Below are positions 6,596 to 14,260 of a DNA stretch of 38,448 nt, in pieces (position 1 is the stretch's first letter; each line of letters opens with the position of its first letter). Origin of the DNA: a bacterium. GTDB lineage: Bacteria > Patescibacteriota > Minisyncoccia > Phycocordibacterales > CALRBL01. Below the pieces are notes generated by a model that saw only the letters and a list, made by a program, of their open reading frames with translations, was not told the origin of the DNA and searched no databases. Where the stretch lies: the NCBI GenBank assembly GCA_027487075.1, contig JAIYEG010000009.1, positions 1-38,448 of the forward strand. The letters run 5' to 3'. The position numbers were made by a program, and so were the translations under genes.

Positions 6596-7738
6596 ATGGC
6601 ATTATTTGATTTTAAAAAACTATTTGGTGTGCATGGAAATACTGCAATAGGTATTGATATTGGTTCTTCTGCGTTAAAAGTCGTGGAGCTCAAAAGGGAA
6701 GGTGGTAAGGCAATTCTCAAAGCATATGGTGAAATCGCTCTTGGTCCGTATGCGGGACAGAGTATTGGTTCAATAGCTATGCTTTCAAATACAAAGATAG
6801 CAGAAGCACTTAAAGATGTGCTCAAAGAAGCATCAATTCTCACTAAAGAATCAGGAGTAGCAATCCCTTTTAAATCAAGTCTAGTGACTCTCATTGAAAT
6901 GCCTGCACTTCCTGAGAAAAAATTAGCGGAAATCATTCCTATCGAAGCTCGCAAATACATCCCTGTACCGATTGCTGAAGTAACGCTTGATTGGTGGATA
7001 GTTCCAAAAGAAAAGAATGATCGCGTCAATAAGCCCAAACCCGAAGAAGAGCAGAAAAAACCTGTAGGGTTAGAGACCCCTCGCATTGTAGAAAAAACTG
7101 ACGTGCTTGTGGTTTCTATTCATAATGAAATTTTGAGTAATTACAATAATGTTATTAAGGATAATGCACTCAATACTTCATTTTTTGAGATTGAAATGTT
7201 CAGTGCTGCACGCTCACTTGTGGTTAAGAGTGATACGCCAACCATCATTTTTGATATGGGGGCTCTTGGCACCAAGTTGTATGTGATTGAAAAAGGTATC
7301 ATTCGCACCTCACATGTTATTAATCGAGGTTCCAATGATATTACCCAAAGTCTTTCAAAGGCATTGGGTGTTGAGTTTGTTGAAGCAGAGAAAATTAAAC
7401 GAAACATTTCTACACTTAAAGAAGCAGATCAGGTTATTGTGAAAGAAATCGTAGATCTTACGCTTGATTATATATGGTCAGAAACTCGCAACATTATCAA
7501 TAACTTTGAAACTAAGCATGGTAAGCATATTGGAGGGGTATTACTCACCGGAGGAGGTGTATCACTGCCCGGGTTTAAAGAGATTGCGGAGCAAAAGCTC
7601 AATATTAAGGCAGAACTTGGTAATCCGTTTGGAAAAGTAATTACGCCTCCATTTTTGTCGGCAGCTCTTCGAGATACTGCACATGAGTTTGCAGTTGCTA
7701 CAGGTGCTGCGCTCAGAAAGCTTGAAGAGCTGTCGTAA
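6596..7738 (+). CDS. pilM: PilM, actin-like cytoplasmic component of the pilus machine
   Basis: The 380-residue protein shows the FtsA/PilM actin-like ATPase fold. AIGIDIGSSALKVVEL (17-32) is the phosphate-1 motif, IIFDMGALGTKLYVI is phosphate 2, and VLLTGGGVSLPGF is the adenosine motif. PilM binds the cytoplasmic N-terminus of PilN and links PilB/PilC to the inner-membrane assembly platform. A charged linker (about residues 137-162, rich in Lys, Pro and Glu) is inserted, and the conserved EARKYIPVP segment precedes it. The gene opens the pilus operon; the promoter region is shared with comF. TATACT (6569-6574, preceded by TGG) or TATAAA (6585-6590) may serve as the -10. There is no Shine-Dalgarno sequence. 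Confidence 0.92.
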   Translation: MALFDFKKLFGVHGNTAIGIDIGSSALKVVELKREGGKAILKAYGEIALGPYAGQSIGSIAMLSNTKIAEALKDVLKEASILTKESGVAIPFKSSLVTLIEMPALPEKKLAEIIPIEARKYIPVPIAEVTLDWWIVPKEKNDRVNKPKPEEEQKKPVGLETPRIVEKTDVLVVSIHNEILSNYNNVIKDNALNTSFFEIEMFSAARSLVVKSDTPTIIFDMGALGTKLYVIEKGIIRTSHVINRGSNDITQSLSKALGVEFVEAEKIKRNISTLKEADQVIVKEIVDLTLDYIWSETRNIINNFETKHGKHIGGVLLTGGGVSLPGFKEIAEQKLNIKAELGNPFGKVITPPFLSAALRDTAHEFAVATGAALRKLEELS

Positions 7739-7740
7739 CC

Positions 7741-7749
7741 TGTTATACT
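7741..7749 (+). promoter_or_regulatory. Extended -10 (TGT TATACT) in front of pilN
   Basis: TATACT at 7744-7749, preceded by TGT, ends 6 nt before the ATG at 7756. It fits a leaderless internal promoter right after the pilM stop codon. Confidence 0.5.
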
Positions 7750-7755
7750 TTAGTT

Positions 7756-8346
7756 ATGGATAATAAATTCCAAACCTCGTTCATTCCAAAAAAGTCTCTT
7801 GATGATAATCGAAAGGTGAGCGTCAAGACTCCCATCTCTATTTTTTCTGTGTTTGCAACCATTGTTATTGTTGTCACGGTCGTGGCATCGTTAGGTTTGT
7901 GGGGGTACTCTTACTTTTTAGATAAGCAAATTGTTGATTCTGGAAAAAGGCTTCAAGAGGCGAATGCAACATTTAAAGATGAAGATGTAAATGAAGTGTT
8001 GGCATTTGATAATAAACTAAAATCAGCAGCAACACTCATCAATAATCATATTGCTATGTCAAGCGTGTTTGAATTCCTTCAGGAAAACACACTAAAAAAT
8101 CTTCGATACGACTCGTTTAGTATCGAATACTTTTCGCCCAATCGCGTAAGTGTGACGATGAAAGGGCAGGCTCGCTCGTTTGGTGCGGTCGCAAGGCAGG
8201 CTGAGCTATTCACATCCTCATCGACTAAACGACTGTTTACTGAGCCGGTATTCTCAGATGTTACGAGTGACGAGAAAGGATTAATTAGTTTCAGCTTTAT
8301 TTCAGCGATTGATCCTAATTTGATTTTGTATAAGAACAATCTATGA
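7756..8346 (+). CDS. pilN: PilN-like pilus assembly protein
   Basis: The 196-residue protein has a short cytoplasmic N-terminus (including FIPKKSL, a PilM-binding-type start) and one membrane helix near 28-52. A coiled-coil stretch (KQIVDSGKRLQEANATF) and a small C-terminal alpha/beta domain follow, ending with YDSFSIEYFSPNRVSVTMKG. This matches the PilN topology of the inner platform. Sequence similarity is low, as is usual for CPR PilN, so the call rests on topology and on its place between pilM and pilO. It overlaps pilO in an ATGA. Confidence 0.75.
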   Translation: MDNKFQTSFIPKKSLDDNRKVSVKTPISIFSVFATIVIVVTVVASLGLWGYSYFLDKQIVDSGKRLQEANATFKDEDVNEVLAFDNKLKSAATLINNHIAMSSVFEFLQENTLKNLRYDSFSIEYFSPNRVSVTMKGQARSFGAVARQAELFTSSSTKRLFTEPVFSDVTSDEKGLISFSFISAIDPNLILYKNNL

Positions 8347-8903
8347 AAAATATCATTTCTATCCTTCTCATAATCGCCTCAGTCGCCCTCGTGTTTCTTT
8401 TGATTAAGCCAACATATAGCTCGATTAATGAAAAAAAAGCTACCCTAGAGCAAAACAGGCAAACCCTTGAAAAAGCTGATAAAGTTAAAAATGATTTGAA
8501 AAGGACGCAGGACAAGATCGATGCTATCCCTGCTGATAAGCGAGAGAAGCTCGATAAGATGATTCCTGATAATATTAATAACGTCAATTTGATTATTGAT
8601 ATTAGTAATATTGCTCAGGCAGTAAACCTCAGTATTACTGATATTAACGTCGAGCAGACGGAAGTAGAAGAAAAGACCCAGTCAAAGACCGATGTGAGTC
8701 CAGATCCCTACCAATCAATTGATATTAACTTTAAGATTAAGGCTCGATATGAAGAATTTAAGACACTTCTGAGAGCTCTGGAAAAAAGTCTCCGTATTGT
8801 TGATATTGTAAAAATTGAGTTTAGTTCTGCTTCAAGTGATTCGGCTGAGGCTTCAGATTTGTACACATTCGATGTGGTACTTCGTACTTATTGGTTAAAA
8901 TAA
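8343..8903 (+). CDS. pilO: PilO-like pilus assembly protein
   Basis: The 186-residue protein has an N-terminal membrane helix (4-22) and a predicted coiled coil (about 28-62, rich in Lys, Glu and Leu: KKATLEQNRQTLEKADKVK). A C-terminal ferredoxin-like domain follows, with YQSIDINFKIKARYEEFKTL and the LRALEKSLRIVDI helix that is characteristic of PilO. It would pair with PilN in the inner-membrane alignment complex. The start codon overlaps the pilN stop (ATGA). The stop codon partly overlaps a TAAAAT element 6 nt in front of the next gene. Confidence 0.8.
   Translation: MKNIISILLIIASVALVFLLIKPTYSSINEKKATLEQNRQTLEKADKVKNDLKRTQDKIDAIPADKREKLDKMIPDNINNVNLIIDISNIAQAVNLSITDINVEQTEVEEKTQSKTDVSPDPYQSIDINFKIKARYEEFKTLLRALEKSLRIVDIVKIEFSSASSDSAEASDLYTFDVVLRTYWLK
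8896..8901 (+). promoter_or_regulatory. -10-like element over the pilO stop codon
   Basis: TAAAAT lies 6 nt before the ATG at 8908 and shares its last base with the pilO TAA. Spacing fits the leaderless pattern. Confidence 0.35.
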
Positions 8904-8907
8904 TTTT

Positions 8908-9177
8908 ATGAAAACATACATCATCCTTTTTGTTGCTCTCGCATGCATTGTCACGGTTGCTACGGTGAGCGCCCAAGAGACAGGCTCATCAAATGCGAAG
9001 AGTATGAATCCAACCGTCATCGCGGCACGTTTTGTAAAACAAATTGCAATTTTGAGTAAGGTTGATATCAATGATGAAATTTTTAATAGCGAGGTATTCA
9101 ACTCACTTGTAGATTCAAGCCGTCCTATTCCAGAGGAGGCATCAGGTCGACCTAATCCATTCGCTCCACTCCCATAG
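8908..9177 (+). CDS. Small exported PilP-like protein
   Basis: The 89-residue protein has a clear signal peptide (MKTYIILFVALACIVTVATVSA), with likely cleavage near residue 22-23. The mature part is about 65 residues and ends in GRPNPFAPLP, which resembles the G-R-x-x-PF-x-P motif of PilP-type pilotins. It lies exactly where pilP follows pilO in diderm operons. The beta domain by which PilP contacts the secretin is missing, which fits an organism without an outer membrane. A role as a PilN/PilO partner is inference from position and motif. Confidence 0.6.
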   Translation: MKTYIILFVALACIVTVATVSAQETGSSNAKSMNPTVIAARFVKQIAILSKVDINDEIFNSEVFNSLVDSSRPIPEEASGRPNPFAPLP

Positions 9178-9180
9178 CGC

Positions 9181-10905
9181 ATGAGCTATCTCGAAGTACT
9201 CGAAAACGAAGGAAAACTAAAACCGGGTGAAGACGTTATCATCAGGCAACAAGCAGAAGAGGCGTCTGCATCGGTTGATTCTTTGCTTATCCAAAAAGGA
9301 ATTTCGGTTGCAGATATCATGGCTGCAAAAGCAAAATATTATAACTTGCCTTATCGCAATTTGGATCGAGTAGAGATTCCTTTTGAAACACTCAATTATA
9401 TTCCTGAAGAGTCCGCAAGTTATTATCGTATTGTCCCTCTGGAGGTAAAAGATAGTACGCTCGAAGTGGGGATCGTTGATCCGGAAAATATGAGTGCGAT
9501 TGATGCGCTTAACTTCATTTCTTCAAAGATTAAGCTGCCTTTCCGTCTTAATATTATTTCTGAAACGGATTTCTCTCGCATTCTTGAGTCATATAAGGGA
9601 TTGTCAGGGGAGGTTACCAAAGCGCTTTCGGATCTTGAAACAGATCTTGCTTCAAAGCAACTTGAGTTTACTCCAAAAACAGGTGGTGCTTCCCAGGAAG
9701 AAGGAGATGGTTCTACAAATATTGTTGAAGACGCACCGATTACCAAAATTGTGGCAACTATTTTCCGCTATGCAATCGACGGAGCAGCATCCGATATTCA
9801 TATCGAACCAATGCGCGAAGAAGTGCGTGTGAGATATCGTGTCGATGGCGTATTGAGTACGAGTATCACGCTCCCCATCAAAGTACATCAGGCAGTTGTT
9901 GCGCGTATCAAAATTCTTTCTGATATGCGACTCGATGAAAAGCGTAAGCCGCAAGACGGTCGCTTCAGTGCGCGTACGGATGGTCGAAAAATCGATTTCC
10001 GTGTGTCGACCTTTCCATCGTATTACGGCGAGAAGATCGTAATGCGTATTCTTGATCAGGAGAAAGGAGTGAAAGGTATTGATGATCTTGGCTTGACGCC
10101 TCGCAATCTCCAACTCATTCGAAACGCAATAAATCGCCCTTATGGCCTCATTCTTATTACTGGACCAACTGGATCTGGAAAATCAACAACATTGTATAGC
10201 ATGTTAAGTGAAGTTGATCGTGAATCAGAGAATGTGCTCTCACTTGAGGATCCGGTGGAATACAATATCGAAGGAGTAAGTCAGTCGCAGGTACATCCAG
10301 AAATCGGATATACCTTTGCAACCGGTCTTCGTACTACATTGCGTCAGGACCCCGATGTTATCATGGTGGGAGAGATTCGAGACAAAGAAACTGCCCAACT
10401 CGCTATTCAGGCAGCACTTACGGGACACCTTGTGCTTTCAACAATTCACACCAACACCGCACTCGGTGCCATTCCTCGTCTGGTAGATATGGGAATCGAT
10501 CCGTATCTTATTGCTCCGACACTTATTCTTGCTATGGGACAGCGTCTTGTTGCAAAGATTTGTCCAGGAACGGGTGTGCCGATGCCGATCGAGGGAAGTA
10601 TTTCAATGATGATGAATAAGGAATTTCAGGATCTACCTGAAGAATTCAGAAAAGATATACCCAAAGCAACAGAGATGTTGGGTATCCAACCAACACCCGA
10701 TTGTCCAAAAGGGGTCCGAGGACGTATTGCGGTGACAGAAATGTTTGCTATGACTAAAGAACTCGAAAAAATGATTCTTACTAACCCAACCGAATCAGCG
10801 CTATGGCCAATTGTGCGTAAACAGGGAATGTTAACAATGAAGGAAGATGCTATAATAAAGGCTCTCGAGAAACAAATACCTTTCGAGGAAATTAACAAAC
10901 TTTAA
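9181..10905 (+). CDS. pilB: PilB/GspE-type pilus extension ATPase
   Basis: The 574-residue protein has an N-terminal MshEN/T2SSE-N-like domain (about 25-140, ending in PLEVKDSTLEVGIVDPEN) followed by the AAA-like motor. Motifs: Walker A GPTGSGKST (328-336), Asp box (LEDPVEYNIEGVSQSQV, about 355-371), Walker B PDVIMVGEIRD (391-401) and His box (LTGHLVLSTIHTN, 413-425). It hydrolyses ATP on the cytoplasmic face to drive pilin polymerisation through PilC and PilM/N/O. The Cys4 zinc knuckle of canonical PilB is not intact: only C461 and C508 remain, spaced by an insert. The ATG follows the previous stop by 3 nt without a Shine-Dalgarno sequence. Confidence 0.95.
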   Translation: MSYLEVLENEGKLKPGEDVIIRQQAEEASASVDSLLIQKGISVADIMAAKAKYYNLPYRNLDRVEIPFETLNYIPEESASYYRIVPLEVKDSTLEVGIVDPENMSAIDALNFISSKIKLPFRLNIISETDFSRILESYKGLSGEVTKALSDLETDLASKQLEFTPKTGGASQEEGDGSTNIVEDAPITKIVATIFRYAIDGAASDIHIEPMREEVRVRYRVDGVLSTSITLPIKVHQAVVARIKILSDMRLDEKRKPQDGRFSARTDGRKIDFRVSTFPSYYGEKIVMRILDQEKGVKGIDDLGLTPRNLQLIRNAINRPYGLILITGPTGSGKSTTLYSMLSEVDRESENVLSLEDPVEYNIEGVSQSQVHPEIGYTFATGLRTTLRQDPDVIMVGEIRDKETAQLAIQAALTGHLVLSTIHTNTALGAIPRLVDMGIDPYLIAPTLILAMGQRLVAKICPGTGVPMPIEGSISMMMNKEFQDLPEEFRKDIPKATEMLGIQPTPDCPKGVRGRIAVTEMFAMTKELEKMILTNPTESALWPIVRKQGMLTMKEDAIIKALEKQIPFEEINKL

Positions 10906-10909
10906 AAAC

Positions 10910-11308
10910 ATGACTGCAACCAAGCCATCATACAGTATTCTGCTCATCGACGACGACCAGTTCTTGCTCGATATGTATTCCTTGAAATTCACTAATCGCG
11001 GACATAAAATCACTACTGCACGCGAAGGAGCTGATGCGCTCGATAAGATTAAGGGTGGTTTTACGCCGGATATTATTCTTCTTGATATGATCATGCCAAA
11101 AATGAATGGCCTTGAGTTTCTGGAAGCATTCCGCAACGAAAAGTTATGTCCAAAAGCATTAGTGATCATGCTCACTAATCAAAGTCAGACGAGTGATATT
11201 GAGTCGGCAGAAAAATTTGACACAAAAGGATATATTATTAAGGCAACAACGATTCCTTCAGAAGTGGTAAATGAAGTAGAACGAATCGCTAAGGTGCATA
11301 ACATATAA
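10910..11308 (+). CDS. Stand-alone response-regulator receiver (CheY-like), within the pilus operon
   Basis: The 132 residues are a single REC domain: acidic pocket LLIDDDQ (11-17), phospho-acceptor D59 in IILLDMIMPKMNG, a conserved Thr in VIMLTNQSQ, and the switch Lys in YIIKATTIP. There is no output domain. It lies between pilB and pilT, 4 and 5 nt from them, so it probably tunes the extension or retraction motor by protein contact, like CheY-type regulators of twitching. This role is inferred from position. The likely kinase partner is not adjacent; one histidine kinase is encoded at 24956-26287. Confidence 0.9.
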   Translation: MTATKPSYSILLIDDDQFLLDMYSLKFTNRGHKITTAREGADALDKIKGGFTPDIILLDMIMPKMNGLEFLEAFRNEKLCPKALVIMLTNQSQTSDIESAEKFDTKGYIIKATTIPSEVVNEVERIAKVHNI

Positions 11309-11313
11309 GTACT

Positions 11314-12366
11314 ATGCTCAACGAGCTCATCGAAACAGTGTTTAAAGAAGGAGGATCAGATCTTCATCTCGCAGAAGGTCGGTATCCCATCATTCGTGTA
11401 AACAGTGAGCTTATTCCCTTAGTAAAAAAAGATGTGCTTACGGCTGCACATATGCAGCAGTTTCTTGATCAGCTACTCTCTCCTTCTCATAAAGAAAAAT
11501 TTGAAAAGGAAAAAGAAATCGACTTCTCATTTAGTCCGATGGGTATCGATGCACGTCTTCGAGGTAACGCATATGTGCAGCAGGGACAGATAAGTATTGC
11601 GCTCCGCGTGATTCTTAAAGTAGTGCGAGGACTGAAAGAGCTTAACCTTCCTCCTATTCTTGAAGGCTTTACCACAAAGAAGCAAGGTTTCTTTTTGGTA
11701 GTGGGTCCTGTAGGTCAGGGAAAATCAACCACTCTTGCTGCAATGGTTGAACTTATCAATCAAAATCGTGCAGAGCATATTATCACTATCGAAGATCCCA
11801 TCGAATATACCTACACACCAAAAAAGTCCATCATTGATCAGCGAGAAGTACGTACAGATACTCCCGATTTTTATACCGCACTCGTGAACGTGCTCCGACA
11901 AGATGTGAATGTGATTCTGGTAGGAGAAATGCGTAATACCGAAACAGTGGCTGCTGCGGTGACCGCTGCAGAAACAGGTCACCTTGTATTTTCAACTCTC
12001 CACACCAATAACGCCGCTCAGACCATTGATCGTATCATCGACTCATTCCCAGGCAATCAGCAGGATCAGATTCGTATGCAGCTTTCGGGAAGCCTTATCG
12101 GTATTTTCTCTCAACGTCTCATTCCACGTATCCAAGGAGGGCTTATTCCTGCTTACGAACTTTTGATTGTTAATGCCGCGGTTGCCAATCTTATTCGTGA
12201 AAAACGCACGCACGAGCTCGCCAGTGTGATTGAGACCAACTCAGAGATGGGAATGATTGATATGAACCGCATGTTGGTGGATTTGGTACGTCGTGGTGAG
12301 ATCACCATTGAAAATGCATATCTCCACTCGTCAAACGTTAAAATACTCGAAAAAATGTTGCAATAG
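11314..12366 (+). CDS. pilT: PilT-type pilus retraction ATPase
   Basis: The 350-residue protein has a short PAS-like N-terminal domain (residues 1-105, GGSDLHLAEGRYPIIRVN) and a RecA-like motor. The Walker A is GPVGQGKST (131-139), differing from the usual GPTGSGKST. The Asp box is ITIEDPIEYTY, Walker B is NVILVGEMRN, and the His box is GHLVFSTLHTNNAAQTIDRII. The length and the lack of an MshEN domain identify a PilT rather than a PilB type. It powers pilus depolymerisation, i.e. twitching or DNA uptake. The C-terminal AIRNLIRE-type motif is represented by AVANLIREKRTHEL. Confidence 0.93.
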   Translation: MLNELIETVFKEGGSDLHLAEGRYPIIRVNSELIPLVKKDVLTAAHMQQFLDQLLSPSHKEKFEKEKEIDFSFSPMGIDARLRGNAYVQQGQISIALRVILKVVRGLKELNLPPILEGFTTKKQGFFLVVGPVGQGKSTTLAAMVELINQNRAEHIITIEDPIEYTYTPKKSIIDQREVRTDTPDFYTALVNVLRQDVNVILVGEMRNTETVAAAVTAAETGHLVFSTLHTNNAAQTIDRIIDSFPGNQQDQIRMQLSGSLIGIFSQRLIPRIQGGLIPAYELLIVNAAVANLIREKRTHELASVIETNSEMGMIDMNRMLVDLVRRGEITIENAYLHSSNVKILEKMLQ

Positions 12367-12369
12367 GTT

Positions 12370-12375
12370 TATACT
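12370..12375 (+). promoter_or_regulatory. -10 element TATACT before pilC
   Basis: TATACT ends 7 nt before the ATG at 12383 and starts 3 nt after the pilT stop. It fits an internal leaderless promoter. Confidence 0.45.
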
Positions 12376-12382
12376 TACATAA

Positions 12383-13591
12383 ATGATTTTCAATTATAAA
12401 GCAATCGACAAGGATGGAGCTGAAATCACGGGGGCAATCGATGCGGTGAATGTTGATATTGCTATCAACTCACTTCAGCGAAAAGGGCTCATCATTGCGT
12501 CTATCAAATCAAGCGACGAAGCAAAAGGCTTCAAGCGAGGATTTGTGCTCTTCGAGCATGTGTCAAACAAAGAAGTCGTGATTCTTTCACGTCAGATGGC
12601 TACCTTGTTTAGCGCTCAGGTATCAGCACTCCGTATCTTCCGTCTTCTGGGAAGCGAAGCACGGAGCTCACTGATTCGCAAAAGTCTTATTGCCGTAGCA
12701 GACGATCTTCAAGCGGGAAGTACCATTTCAAAGGCACTCTCTCATCACCCAAAAGTATTTTCAATGTTCTATGTGAATATGGTGAAGGCGGGAGAAGAGT
12801 CAGGAAAACTCGACCAAACCTTTTCCTATCTCGCAGACTATCTCGATCGAAACTATGCGGTAACCTCCAAAGCAAAAAATGCCCTCATTTACCCCGCATT
12901 CGTGATCTTTACCTTCGTTTCGGTGATGGTGCTCATGCTTACCATGGTGATTCCTCGCATCAGCGGTATTCTCAAAGATGCAGGGCAAGAAGTGCCAATC
13001 TACACCAAAATTGTGATTGGGTTGAGTGATGCGCTGGTGAATTTCGGTCCTTATATCATTCTTGCACTCGTTATTGGAGGATTTTTTGTGGTGAAATTTA
13101 TGCGTACGGACACAGGGAAGAAGGCGACTTCCTCAATCAGACTCGAGATTCCGTATATTGGCGATTTGTATCGTAAGCTCTATTTATCGCGCATTGCAGA
13201 CAATATGAACACCATGCTTCGCAGCGGTATTACCATGATCAAAGTGATCGAGCTTACGGCAGCTGTTGTGGACAATCGTGTATATGAAGATATTTTGTTG
13301 CAGATTCTTGAAATGGTGAAGACGGGTACCTCTATTTCGGATGCATTTGCTAAGTACCCTGAATACATTCCGGGAATTTTGGTGCAGATGGTAAAAATTG
13401 GAGAAGAGACTGGAGAGTTGAGCAACATTCTTGATACGCTCGCAAAATTCTATCAGCGTGAAGTGGTGGTGGCAGTGGACACCCTTGTAGATCTTATTGA
13501 ACCGGCGATGATCGTGCTTCTTGGAGCCGGCGTTGCATTCCTCCTTGCGTCAGTACTTATCCCAATCTACAACATCAGTTCAGCAATCTAA
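12383..13591 (+). CDS. pilC: PilC/GspF-type inner-membrane platform protein
   Basis: The 402-residue protein shows the two-fold GspF repeat. The first cytoplasmic half (about 66-165) includes SRQMATLFSAQVSALRIFRLL and VNMVKAGEESGKLDQTFSYLADYL. The second (about 268-370) includes MLRSGITMIKVIEL and LVQMVKIGEETGELSNILDTLAKFY. Membrane helices lie near 166-190, 222-240 and 372-397. An N-terminal ~50-residue shell domain (FNYKAIDKDGAEITG) is present. PilC sits beneath the pilus and transmits PilB/PilT rotation to pilins. It is complete and of usual length. Confidence 0.95.
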   Translation: MIFNYKAIDKDGAEITGAIDAVNVDIAINSLQRKGLIIASIKSSDEAKGFKRGFVLFEHVSNKEVVILSRQMATLFSAQVSALRIFRLLGSEARSSLIRKSLIAVADDLQAGSTISKALSHHPKVFSMFYVNMVKAGEESGKLDQTFSYLADYLDRNYAVTSKAKNALIYPAFVIFTFVSVMVLMLTMVIPRISGILKDAGQEVPIYTKIVIGLSDALVNFGPYIILALVIGGFFVVKFMRTDTGKKATSSIRLEIPYIGDLYRKLYLSRIADNMNTMLRSGITMIKVIELTAAVVDNRVYEDILLQILEMVKTGTSISDAFAKYPEYIPGILVQMVKIGEETGELSNILDTLAKFYQREVVVAVDTLVDLIEPAMIVLLGAGVAFLLASVLIPIYNISSAI

Positions 13592-13621
13592 CAAGTTTTC
13601 CACAGGTCTGGCAGTAATGAG

Positions 13622-13650
13622 TTGTTGTGTTGCCTAAAGAGCTATATAAT
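13622..13650 (+). promoter_or_regulatory. Promoter of the major pilin gene
   Basis: TTGTTG (13622-13627) and a consensus TATAAT (13645-13650) are 17 bp apart. The pilin ATG is at 13728, giving a leader of about 70 nt, exceptional here where most starts look leaderless. The leader carries the perfect 10-bp palindrome ACGTTAACGT (13682-13691) and an A/T-rich stretch before the start codon. A DnaA-box-like TTTTCCACA lies at 13596-13604. Confidence 0.6.
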
Positions 13651-13727
13651 AGGATGGTATACAGGTCGATTGGTTAGATTCACGTTAACGTCAATTTATA
13701 AAAAATAATATTTAGTTTTAACTTCAA

Positions 13728-14195
13728 ATGAATACGAAAAAAGGTTTTACATTGATCGAACTCTTGGTGGTTATCGCTATTATCGGTATTTTGTCATCAG
13801 TAGTGCTTGCGAGCTTGAACACTGCTCGTGATAAGGGTACCGATGCTGCAATTAAGTCAAGTCTTACCAACGCTCGTGCTCAGGCAGAGCTTTTCTTTGA
13901 TGCAGGACAGACTTATGAAGGTGTATGTACAGCAGGAACTAACAATATCAGCACAATGGTAACTGGTGCTGCTCAGCGACTATTAGGTTCAAATACCGTT
14001 GGAGGAGATGCTGTGGCGTTTAGTTATAACCGAGCTGGAGGAGCTGGATCAGCAGTATGTCATGACTCAGCAACTGGATGGGCTGCAATCGTTTCTTTGA
14101 GATCACCTACTACAGCAAGTGCTGGATGGTGTGTTGACTCAACAGGTAAGGCACAAGAGGCAACATCTCTTGCTGCCAACGCAGTTTCTTGCTAG
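13728..14195 (+). CDS. Major type IV pilin (PilA-like)
   Basis: The 155-residue prepilin has the leader MNTKKG cleaved before F7 and the mature N-terminus FTLIELLVVIAIIGILSSVV, with Glu at +5. The hydrophobic helix is followed by an alpha-helical linker (ASLNTARDKGTDAAIKSSLTN) and a small globular domain of low complexity, rich in Ala, Gly, Ser and Thr. Four cysteines (in GVCTAG, AVCHDS, GWCVDS and the C-terminal C) could form two disulfides, including the D-region bond. Its own consensus promoter with a long leader and the strong terminator immediately behind it suggest high, separate expression, as expected for the main pilus subunit. Confidence 0.9.
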   Translation: MNTKKGFTLIELLVVIAIIGILSSVVLASLNTARDKGTDAAIKSSLTNARAQAELFFDAGQTYEGVCTAGTNNISTMVTGAAQRLLGSNTVGGDAVAFSYNRAGGAGSAVCHDSATGWAAIVSLRSPTTASAGWCVDSTGKAQEATSLAANAVSC

Positions 14196-14212
14196 TTAAA
14201 GACTTTTATAGC

Positions 14213-14244
14213 AAAACAAAAACCCCGCAAGGGGTTTTTGTTTT
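14213..14244 (+). terminator. Strong intrinsic terminator behind the major pilin
   Basis: A perfect 14-bp stem, AAAACAAAAACCCC (14213-14226) with GGGGTTTTTGTTTT (14231-14244), closes on a GCAA tetraloop, with the U-run in the 3' arm. It begins 17 nt after the pilin stop codon and would isolate the pilin mRNA from the downstream minor-pilin genes. Confidence 0.9.
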
Positions 14245-14245
14245 G

Positions 14246-14254
14246 TGTTATACT
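14246..14254 (+). promoter_or_regulatory. Extended -10 (TGT TATACT) before the second pilin-like gene
   Basis: TATACT at 14249-14254 with TGT in front lies directly behind the pilin terminator and 6 nt before the ATG at 14261. It restarts transcription for the minor-pilin section in a leaderless manner. Confidence 0.55.
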
Positions 14255-14260
14255 TTTTGT

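Noticed and set aside
2489-13604. Replication origin based on DnaA-box-like 9-mers
   Set aside because: There are only single sites far apart, no AT-rich unwinding cluster, and no dnaA/dnaN genes nearby.
14189-14260. Earlier start for the second pilin-like gene (ATG-like position at 14189)
   Set aside because: It would translate through the terminator hairpin and place a non-leader sequence before the prepilin cleavage site; the start at 14261 gives a normal leader and lies 6 nt from TATACT.
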